A stretch of 64,000 nucleotides of DNA, from NCBI RefSeq assembly GCF_910592395.1, contig NC_088317.1, positions 17,716,039-17,780,038 on the forward strand, read 5' to 3'. The position numbers were made by a program, and so were the translations under genes. Origin of the DNA: Lineus longissimus (taxonomy: Eukaryota > Nemertea > Pilidiophora > Heteronemertea > Lineidae). The stretch's first letter is position 1, and the number at the start of each line of letters is the position of its first letter. Below the pieces are notes generated by a model. That model did not search any database. It was not told the DNA's origin and was given only the letters and a program-made list of their open reading frames with translations. Of this stretch, positions 44,330 through 53,700 are shown piece after piece.

Positions 44330-47223
44330 ATGTCAGGAATAGTCCCTCTCCTGGGACTTGTTGCAGCAACGCTACTGCAGCCATCCTTTGCAGGTAGGTG
44401 TGCCATAATGTCCCGCCGGCGGCTTATTCGAGCGCAGCAAAAAGAGCTGATATGTTTGATCGAATAAAGATTGCCTTATTCTCGGAAAAATTCTTTTCGA
44501 CGGTACCAACCCACTCTGAAATTTAGTGGGCCCATCCGCGCCACTTGTCTCAATGTAGTGAAAAACAGTACAGCACATGCAGATTCATGACCGTTTTCCC
44601 GTCTTTCACCGCTGAAACTTCGAAAGTAGTAGTGCGCGCGATGTGTTCCTTTTCTTTTAAATTAGATATATGCTTTTCTTCAGCAGTGTCCCCGGTTGCC
44701 TTTTGGCCGTTCAACTCGACCTACGGCCATAATGACCACAAAGGAGCCTTCACCACTAAACCGACAAATGTTGCGTTAACCGAGGGCCCATGTGGATTTC
44801 CAGACGCAGCGCTACAGTTTATCAAAAGGAAGAGGTCTCACCTCCGAGTCCTAAAGAACAGCTTAGGCCTACTGGACTCGCCAAAGAGTTTCTCGATAAC
44901 ACTCATGTTGAAACCAAAAGTGGGCAAAGTACCCATTGCCAAGTGGGATTTAAGCCTATCAAGCGCCGCCACATTAAGAGCGACAAAACTTTGGTTGTGG
45001 CCGGAAAACAGGGTATTCTTTGGAATCCGAACGGAAAAAAACATTTTTGTGTACCGTCAACCAGATATCTATGTTACCACCAACGCGTGGTCATTTCTTG
45101 GAGTATCTTACAATTCTGACACAGGAGTTGTGGTGTTCGTTATGAATGATGTCATTAAACAGATGAAGACTAGAAAAAACCTAATATCTTTCACTCCGGG
45201 GGATTTGCTCATTGGCGCGGATCATACCTATTATTTTGATGGAGCAATGTCGTCACTGAGATTTTTTGATACGGCCCTCACCGCGAAGGAGATGAGGTCG
45301 CTCAGGATCAAGTGTCCACTCAGAGGTATGTTGTCAATTTTCCTACTCTTCCCCAGAATTACACAAATGACTAAATCTTGCAACTAAAATCTTACATTTG
45401 TGACTTTATTGCCTCCAAAATCGTGGTGGAACTGATGAGTTAATCTCCTACATGAAACATAAAAGCTTATAAAGCCATAGATGCCAACCACTCCTTTTTC
45501 GTCATACTACCATTTATACCAACACACACTGTATCGTATCTATTGTCGATGATTAAAAAACGCACCTCTCTTGTAAAGGCTCTTCAGTCTCCGCTATAAC
45601 TCTAGGAACGACGACGACGACGACGACAACAAAAACAACAGAAACAACCACACTAGCGACAACAACAAGTACATCGCCTGCAACAACAAAAGCGACGACG
45701 CCCACACTGCCAACGACAACAGCTACCATTACAACAAGTACATCCTTTGCCACTTTTGCCACATCTCCCTCAACTATTACGACAACTACATCCCCTGCAG
45801 AAACGACGACGACAACGCCCACACTGCCAACGACAACAGCTACAAGTACAACAAGTACATCCTTTGCCACTTTTGTCACATCTCCCTCAACTATTACGAC
45901 AACTACATCTCCTGCAGAAACGACGACGACAACGCCCACACTGCCAACGACAACAGCTACAAGTACAACAAGTACATCCTTTGCCACTTTTGCCACATCT
46001 CCCTCAACTATTACGACAACTACATCCCCTGCAGAAACAACGACGACAACGCCCACACTGCCAACGACAACAGCTACAAGTACAACAAGTACATCCTTTG
46101 CCATTTTTGCCACATCTCCCTCAACTATTACGACAACTACGTCCCCTGCAGAAACGACGACGACAACGCCCACACTGCCAACGACGACAACCTCAATTAC
46201 AACAAGTACATCCGTTGCCATTATTACCACAACTCCCACAACGATTATGACAACAGCATCCCCTGCAGAAACGACAACTACGACGACTACGACGACTACG
46301 ACGACTACCGCACTGCCAACGACGACCACCACTGTAGCAAGTACACTTACAACTACCACAACACCCGCGGTTTATAACCACAAGCCGACTCTCCACGGTA
46401 AGCGTTCGTCAATCAGATCAAAAGACATTCTCTCTGTCAACACAGTATCCATTGCCAAGCTTTTGCGCAGGAGTCATCGATGACACCATTGGCAGAAGAA
46501 AGTGGTGAACGATGGGCGAAAAGTTTCAACTCTCATCCACATGAAAGTTGTATTCGCCTCAACAGGTAAGTGTCCTGCACAACTTCCTTGAACTCTCATC
46601 CACATGAAAGTTGTATTCGCCTCTACAGGTGAGTCTCCTGCACAACTTCCTTGAACTCTCATCCACATAAAAGTTGTATACGCCTTCACTGGATTGTCTC
46701 CTGCACAACCTCTTTTATGAACTATCCGTGCACTGGTATTTGAAGATCCAAACACAGATATCAGAGTCCTTCTTTTTGTTGGACAATAGTCATGGTTTCT
46801 GATCTACAAGATCGTTAACCGTATTGTTTTTGGTCGTAGCGATTGTGTCTGTGAGGGTGTGTGTGCGAGTGTTTGTCTTTCTAGATCCGGTGTCGGTAAC
46901 ACACCCTGAAACTCGGCCTTTGTGTAGAAGAACGCTGGAAAGTCGACTTACCCTTAGGTAGCTTTACCCTAGCAAGACTATAGCATCATCAGTTCAGTTG
47001 TCCAATACCGAGGTCATGGAGAAATCGATATATCAAAGGTCGACGTTTTGCCTGTGGCATTCTTTGTTCCACAGATAACTTTGTACCTTTGCAAGGAACA
47101 AGTGAAACGGCCATGATCATCATGATTATCACAGTCTTGATGGACCTCAGCTCCGTGTTGTATGGATCAAGGCTCCTTCAATACAAGCTGCAATTGAGGT
47201 TCTGTCGGAAAAAGCAGCACTAG
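44330..47223 (+). CDS. LamG-like, mucin-stalk type I membrane protein, paralogue of the minus-strand lectin gene
   Basis: Four exons: 44330-44393, 44684-45325, 45588-46397 and 47075-47223 (1665 nt, 554 residues, all internal boundaries phase 1). Order: signal peptide (MSGIVPLLGLVAATLLQPSFA), LamG-like domain, a Thr/Ser/Pro stalk of about 270 residues with 39-residue repeats, a short hydrophobic helix (AMIIMIITVLM) and a tail ending RFCRKKQH. Signal exon, LamG-like exon and tail are homologous to the minus gene starting at 43852, so the pair arose by inverted duplication; the stalk replaces the lectin and CCP modules. It is probably a heavily O-glycosylated cell-surface recognition protein. 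The hydrophobic helix is short and contains an Asp at its end, so membrane anchoring is likely but not certain. Confidence 0.85.
44684..45325 (+). CDS. LamG-like domain exon of the plus-strand paralogue
   Basis: It encodes AVSPVAFWPFNSTYGHNDHKG through GPCG, LRVLK, WSFLGVSYNSDTG, PGDLLIGAD, YFDGAMSSLRFFDTALTAKE and ends SLRIKCPLR. It matches the minus-strand exon 43410-42751 almost throughout, but lacks a short Lys/Thr-rich insertion (VIKKTTKKTYK) present there. Two acceptor AGs in tandem (CAGCAG at 44681) allow a one-codon NAGNAG variation. Confidence 0.85.
45588..46397 (+). CDS. mucin-like exon with 117-bp (39-aa) tandem repeats
   Basis: One exon of 810 bp, phase 1-1, rich in Thr, Ser, Ala and Pro. 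The 117-bp unit recurs exactly, with ACAAGTACATCC anchors at 45734, 45851, 45968, 46085 and 46202. Each unit includes FATFATSPSTITTTTSPAET and TPTLPTTTATSTTSTS. Long minus-strand frames across it (Val-rich) are shadows. Known mucin-type stalks are O-glycosylated spacers; that role is inferred here. Confidence 0.85.
46527..46717. repeat. ~63-bp repeat, three copies, in the last intron
   Basis: Three copies of a unit with AACTCTCATCCACATGAAAG, TTGTATTCGCCT and CTCCTGCACAAC begin near 46529, 46592 and 46654. The first two copies contain perfect donor-like words (CAGGTAAGT, CAGGTGAGT). Confidence 0.85.
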
Positions 47224-47650
47224 CGTATCCTCGAATAAATCTTGAAAATATTTAAGAAGTAGCACCAGTGAACCTCTCTCCAAGAAGCAACACAAGCGAA
47301 TCTTCACGTAGATTTTGAACCTCACCAAGAAGCAGCACTAGGAAATCTTCACGTTGATCTCGATTCTTAGCAAGAACAAGTACCTGGAAATCTTCGCGCA
47401 AATCTTGCACCTCTCAAAGAAGCATCATTACTGATGCTCATGTAGATCTCGAACCTCACCAAGAAGTAGCATCAGTGAATCTTCACGTAGTTCTTGAACT
47501 TATTTAAGAATCAGCATTAGTTAATCTTCATGAAGATCTTAAAATTCTCCAAGAAGCAGCATCAGTGATCTTCGCATAGATCTTGAACCTGAAAAGAGCA
47601 AAACCAGCACACCTTCGCGTTGATTTTGGACCTCACCGTGAAGAAGCACC
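47209..47650. repeat. ~45-bp degenerate array beginning within the last codons and stop
   Basis: About eleven copies of a 45-bp unit such as AAGAAGCAGCACTAGGAAAT then CTTCACGTAGATCTTGAACC. The first copy is the end of the coding sequence itself (AAAAAGCAGCACTAG = Lys-Lys-Gln-His-stop). AATAAA occurs in the first unit at 47234. Confidence 0.75.
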
Positions 47651-47925
47651 AGAGAATGAGCGCATAAATCTTGAACCTTATGCAGAAAAATGACAATACC
47701 AAGGGTTAGGTGTGCGAATAAATCTGAAAGATATCTAGAGTGGTAGTCACATTGGAAAACGTTGTTAACACAAAGAATAATTAAAGGAGAGAGAATATAC
47801 AGCATTAAGGCAGGCAAGAGGAGCAAACCATCGGAGAAGATGATCAAAACGGACTTTCTGACTCTGGTTTAAGTACTTTGAAAGTACTTAAACTGAATTG
47901 TGAAAGATAACCATTGATTTGAAAT

Positions 47926-48951
47926 CTAAGACTGTGCAGCCAGTGTGTTGCAGAAACTCTTTCTTAGCAGTACAATGAACCTTGAACGAAATTGTGTGCC
48001 GCTTAGACAGTACAGAACAAAATTCATTGCACTGTTGAGATATGTCATCAGTCCAGTGGAATCGTAAATAAGGTAAAGTCGAGCCCAAGTGAGTCGTGAG
48101 GCGCCATAGTATCTGTGGTAATCAATATTGTAGACTAATATGTAATATATCTGAATTGGTAATGTTAGGACTATAAAAACAGTGCTTACGACAAAGAGAG
48201 TGGTTGCTATGCCCCTATGGTCCTGGCTGTCTTGCCCAACTTTGTTTTCCTCTTTCAGGGCAAGCCGCTTGTTTCCAACGACCTTGCTTATTATGTGAAA
48301 ATTGCAGAAAGTGATACCCAAGAAAGGTATCCCTGTGTAGACGGCCGTGTCAATATAAAACCACGGACCTCGGAAGAACTTGGCGTACGAGTCTTCGCTA
48401 TACGTGCATATTCCGAATTCATTCAAGTGAAAGAAAATCAGATAGTGACAGTTGATAGCGAGCATCAGAATGCCGATCATTGCAAGTAAACTATAGGCAT
48501 TTCTTGGCGTGCAGATTACTCGCGCCCGTAGTGGAAACCTGACGCACACAAACCGTTCTAGTGTTAAAACTAGGATGCCCCAGGATGAGCAGTTAAAAGA
48601 CACGTAAATCACGAAATTTTGTATCTTACACGCAATGACGGACATTCGCCTAAAATCGATATCGTAGGCGTGCGCTAACCAGAAATATATGAGTCCTGTC
48701 CACAGGACCGCCGTGTCCCAAAGTGCGAGGTTCACCAATAAAATCCTCGTAGAAACATTCCCGACCTTTCCGACGACGACGGTGAAGATGGTCGCAAAGT
48801 TGAAAATAGTACCGACGATGAGAATAATCGGCGAGATATACTTTACTAGAGTTTTGGAGAGATGTGCCTCCCAGACATCTTGCAGAGACTCGAAAGATGG
48901 CTGTTGCCAGTGCGTTGGAATATGTCCCTCACCAAACGTTGTTGCTTGCAT
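47926..48951 (-). CDS. class A (rhodopsin-type) G protein-coupled receptor, neuropeptide/FMRFamide-receptor-like
   Basis: A single intronless frame of 341 residues from MQATTFGEGH. Seven hydrophobic segments are visible. Marks: LALWD in TM2 (LAxxD), Cys before TM3 paired with Cys in ECL2 (FGICTY), ERF in place of DRY after TM3, LTLPIQ in TM6, and NSAMNFVLYCLSG in TM7 (the NPxxY region with Ser for Pro), then basic helix 8 (RSRFIVLLRKSF). The NS-x-x-NF-x-LYCLSG ending is typical of the large peptide-GPCR group in protostomes. An in-frame ATG at 49062 would add 37 Cys-rich residues unlike a receptor N-terminus, so I chose the inner Met. The ligand is unknown. It lies alone between two large genes. 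Confidence 0.85.
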   Translation of the reverse strand: MQATTFGEGHIPTHWQQPSFESLQDVWEAHLSKTLVKYISPIILIVGTIFNFATIFTVVVGKVGNVSTRILLVNLALWDTAVLWTGLIYFWLAHAYDIDFRRMSVIACKIQNFVIYVSFNCSSWGILVLTLERFVCVRFPLRARVICTPRNAYSLLAMIGILMLAINCHYLIFFHLNEFGICTYSEDSYAKFFRGPWFYIDTAVYTGIPFLGITFCNFHIISKVVGNKRLALKEENKVGQDSQDHRGIATTLFVVSTVFIVLTLPIQIYYILVYNIDYHRYYGASRLTWARLYLIYDSTGLMTYLNSAMNFVLYCLSGTQFRSRFIVLLRKSFCNTLAAQS

Positions 48952-49818
48952 TTTGTGAGAGATTTTCTTCGCTAACACACGGAACAAACGGTCAATGATG
49001 GTGTAGCATTCGGCATACGCACAGCAGCAAAATGGTGCGCCGGCTGTAGTCTTCAATAGCAAGAAACTGATCAGTCGGATACAATGAAGAAGATGCAGTA
49101 AAGGTATACGTGTGACATGATTTTGTCATCTACATAGTATTCCAAACTTTAGGGCTATTCGTTGAATGAAAGAGGTAGTGATCGAGTACGTATCGGCCAT
49201 GATCGTCAGACACAGGCATGCTTAGGAGATTGTGCATATCCGCGGTCTTGCAGTCAAAACGATCTCGATGGTTGCCGAACAGTTCGATTATGTCCTTTGT
49301 GTTGATGCTGCTGACTTTACAACAAGAGTCCTTCGAATAAATTTTAGTTGAAAGAATCTGGTACAACTAACTGTCCATGTCGATATGAGGCAAAATCTGT
49401 CGATTGCCATCGTATATTTACGGCCTCCCTTCTCTCTCTCAGTGCTCTTTCAAAGAATAAAAGGAAAATCAACAGACGAAGAAGACTTTAGATGGTGTTG
49501 CTCTGAAAAAGCTATGATTGCAAATGTTGTTAAAATATCAACATCATATTTATTCCATGTCCGACTACCATACAGAGTACATGTAAGTGGGATTTATTGA
49601 TGAACGGGTTTGCAGCAGTTTTTAATCTGTAACTGGAAACCTGTTGTTATTCGAGTTATCTCTGATAATGCTTTGCACTGTTTGAGCATTTCTGACTGTG
49701 ATTACATCATCGAGTGCTGATGGCATGTACACTGATTCTATGGTCTCTGTCGTCGTACATGTAGGGAAGTCATCCAAGCTTCAATTCACCAGCTAACGGT
49801 TTTTCATATCCTTCAGCT
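48952..49818. other. flank between GPCR and matrix gene
   Basis: 5' flank of the GPCR and 3' flank of the matrix gene, both on the minus strand. Minus-strand polyA-signal-like AATAAA words occur near 49551 and 49603 and could end the matrix-gene transcript. No other gene is seen. Confidence 0.45.
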
Positions 49819-50718
49819 TCAAATCTGGCTTGGATCAGAGATGACGATCTTACACTCTAAGACTGAAAAGAAAGATTAAACAAAATACTCATTAAAAACA
49901 AACAACGATAAAAATCAACCCAACAACTACTCTGAACAAAATTTGGTTTGCAGACAATTCTTTAGTGCATTTTCGTCGGCTGTGAAAATGTACCAAACTG
50001 CTTTTTGTTTCTTTAAGATTATAGATAGACCTGCTTGACCATCCTTGAACAGAAAGAGATTTCGTTTTATCTGATGATAAAATACATACTGGGATACATC
50101 CGGTATAAATGGTCTGCAGCCAAGTCATGACTTTCTTCGACTTGGATAGTTTGCCCGCTGGAATTACAAGCTGTCGCTTCCCTGGAGAGATGTGTTGTAG
50201 TAGTTTCAGATCCAGCTTAGCTCCGATCGTTAAGGAGTAGACAGGCCTTTTCAATTTGAAGGCTTTGTCAGCTGCCGCCATTGTTTTCAGTCTATCTTTA
50301 GATTTCCCACCATTGATGACGAGGATTGCCCGCCTTGTTCCCGTGCGTATCTTCCTGGACGTCTGGAAGGCGTATTTCAAGGCGTACCGTAAGGCTTTTC
50401 CCATTGCTGCTTGCCCTCCCCCGAATTTAATTTTCTTTTGAGCGACACTGGCACACCTTGCCTTGTTTTTGCACTGCTTGAACCACGCCTTTGCGCGTGT
50501 CCTTTTATCGTATTGAATAATAGAGAACTGAGGTCCAAGGGCACCATTGGGGCTTCCGCTGATAGCTTTCTTCAGAAAAGATTTTACGATCTTCAATGAC
50601 TTCTTCCCGAGGAAGTTCGATGTGTCCACTAATACTACAATATCAACAGCTTTTGGTACACATTTGCTGCCTTTCTTTTTCTTTTTCTTTTTATCTTTCG
50701 GTTTCTGTTTCCCGTTCG
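49819..50718 (-). CDS. vWA4 exon and short last exon
   Basis: Exon 50718-50086 starts with a Lys-rich leader (TNGKQKPKDKKKKKKK), then the vWA fold: AVDIVVLVDTSNF, FSIIQYD, GTRRAILVINGGKSKDR, VYSLTIGAK, WLQTIYTGC. The MIDAS DxSxS is degenerate (DTSNF). Donor choice is ambiguous: GTATTT at 50085 in phase 1, or GTATGT at 50089 in phase 0. The last exon, 49862-49819, reads (F)LECKIVISDPSQI-stop in phase 1. Reading through the intron instead gives a frame that stays open to 49892 and ends in a hydrophobic stretch (RVVVGLIFIVVCF). Confidence 0.7.
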
Positions 50719-53700
50719 CTGTAGAGAAATATGACTGCGGGATATAGCAATGCTTGGCAAATCAGTAGATGAAAACAAGTGCATGCAAACAAATATTAAA
50801 GGGGACTAGTGAAGTTGACATATCTGTTCATTTATCAATGGATGTATATCAATATAATTCATCCGTGATTTATCTAAGCAAGAAAAAAAAATCAACTTGT
50901 GATATAAAACTTTCAATGAGGGGCCAATGTACAAATCACATCCCTGTTACATGACCTCAGATTTGCACTCTGAAAAATATAGACACCACACTAAAAACTC
51001 AAAAGACTTTGACATCGTAGGGTATTTTTCCTTAATCTGTCAAAAGTTAGTTTCGGGAAATAAAAGTCATCGGACAGTGCTCTTTGCCACCTTCTCCATA
51101 CATGTTCCCTTCTTAATACTCTGTATTACGCTAGTTATAGAGCTTATCACAAACTGTAACCACTGATGCCACCCATTCCTATTTCAATGCAAGCCCCTCC
51201 CTCTCCATACATGGCCCCTTCTTCTTACTCTGCTTGCAATAGAGTCTCACGTGCTATGGGTCAGTGTTGACAGCTATAAAAATATGCCTTAGACTGTGGT
51301 TGTATAATTGTATTGCAAAAACAACTTACTCATTTTTGGTGCTGCAGTTGGCGCTGCAAGTAAAAACAGTTCATGGTTAGGTCGAGTTGAAAAGTTATTT
51401 TATTGCAACGGGGACTTTTATTGGATTTTCAAAACATATGCGGCATAAATATCATTTCATATAAAGTGTTCAAATAAATGATACACAGGAGTCGATTTCC
51501 CTGCAAGGCGTTCAAATGACGATTATGTCCATAAACTCAGTACTATCAAAACAATATTACATGAAAAGATATTCAAAAGATAGACATCACAATACTACTT
51601 ACTTCTTTATACGCTTACTCGACAAAAAAAACTCACCACTTCCAATATCACAGCCAGTGTATATGTCATCTAACCACTTCATGACTTTCTTCGACTTCAA
51701 TAACTTAGCTGCGGAAAGCTTAAACTGTCGCTTCCCGGGCGCAATACTGTCAATCATTTTCTTATCCATCTTGTCGCCAACACCCAAGAAAAAGACATTT
51801 TTCTTCAATCTCTCTGCCTTTCCTGCCTGTGCTTTCGTCCACTTCAAATCATAGGTTTTCCCACTGCTGATGACGATGATTCCGCGTCTCGTCCCTTTGC
51901 GCATGCGTCGCCTCATCTGGAACGCATACTTCAAAGAATACTTGATGGCTTCCCCCAACTGTGGTTTGCCACTCGCAGGTTTGACCCTCTTCTCAGCAAT
52001 TTGGACACACTTCTTGATCTTGATACATTGCTTAAACCACGCACTTGGTCTTGTCCTGCTACCATACGTGAGAATTGAGAACCGCGGTTCCAGGCGACCG
52101 CTGGGGCGTTTGGATATAAACTTCTTCATGAACTTCTTCACATATTCTAGCCCTTCCTTTCCCATGGTGGTTGATGCATCGACAAGTAAGACGAGGTCAA
52201 CTGCTTTTGCTGTCGAACATATCACTGAAGAGGAGAAGATGCATCAATTGTAGCATGAATTATAAATGGCAACTCTCTCAGTCTCTGTTATGTCGAAGTC
52301 AAACACAACACTTTCGGGTTTCCTCGACAAACATAGAGCAGCGATAGAGACTTTACCATGCCAAGTTGATGATCTGTGATTACCTTTATCTGTTGGTTTT
52401 GCCGTGTCATGTGATACTTTTTCTGTAAGAGAAACACATGTTTATTAAGAATTCCAGTAATGCCAATATCCTCAAAATGAATACCCCACGATCTTAATGC
52501 TTAGCAAAAAAGAGCAATGTGGCTGAACCATTTTTCACAGCATGCAGTCTTAAAAAGTCCAGAATATACCAGCCATTAGATTACATTATCTTTTCCTATA
52601 GAACTTACTGCAACTGTTGCCATTCCCGTGGTAACCTTTCTTGCACGTGCATTGGTAGTGGCCGCCTTTCCCTACGGTACAGCTGGCATTCTTCCCACAG
52701 GGCTTCAGCTTCAACACCTTAACTTTGCCTCCCGCTTTAACACACTTCATACTCCTCTTGCAGTCCTTGGCTGTCCTAGTTTCACCAACCTAAGAAATAA
52801 GTTCGGAGTGTATCTACGTTCGAAGTTATAGTAGTTTCTACCTATACGAATCATACTGCCTGCATGTTCGGAAGATAGCCAATAGAGCGTCACTTTTAAG
52901 ACAATACACTTCATAGTCCTATCATCATCATCAGCAATAATTTAACTATGGCCTGTGGTTCGAATTGGTTTTGATTTATCCAGTCATGAGAACTTGTTAC
53001 TTAGGACGAAATTGCCATTTATATTTTGTCAATAAAGGTATGCTCCTTGGTGTCAGTTGTAAAATTCTGCCAATTTATCAGTATGAACTTTTAGCCTTAA
53101 AACACCAAGTGTGATTCCCTAAGCACTTAGTTGTTATATCGAATCAAACTATAGCTACACTTTCATTGATCAAGAAGTCTGCTTACCAGCAGGTAGTCTC
53201 CGCCATCCAAACATCCACATTTAGCTTTAGCCACACAGGCCTGTCCGCTCAAAAGATATCCTTTTTTGCACTGACATCCTTCAACTGGCGCCTTGGCTTT
53301 GCAGGTTTGCTTGACGCAGTTCGGCTGACAAGGATTCATCTTTGGATTGTAGTCCGAGTTTGTTGGACACTTCATTGCTGCATACAATCACGTTCAATTT
53401 ATAGTTTTAAGGTTGTGTAGATGAAAATACATTTAACAACACCATATACCCATCACGAAAGGAAACTGTCATGGGAGCTGACACTGAGCATTTAGATGAT
53501 CAAATTAGTATCGGTGAGGGAACAGAAGGACCAAAGACACACTTACAGCGATGACATATTTAGCTCCATTGAAATTTGTGGTGTTTAGAAATGTTAACCT
53601 TACTGTTGCCCTCACACTTGAAATGCCTGAGCAGTTTGAAGAGCAAAAGAGCTGCCTAAATTAAAAGGAAAACTTACGACAGAACTTTGCCGTCCTCCAA

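Noticed and set aside
45553-46359. 268-codon minus-strand Val-rich frame
   Set aside because: Antisense shadow of the Thr-rich stalk exon of the plus-strand gene.
49062-49062. Upstream ATG as GPCR start (378 residues)
   Set aside because: The extra 37 residues are Cys-rich and unlike a receptor N-terminus. The inner Met at 48951 gives a normal-length extracellular tail, though the upstream start cannot be excluded.
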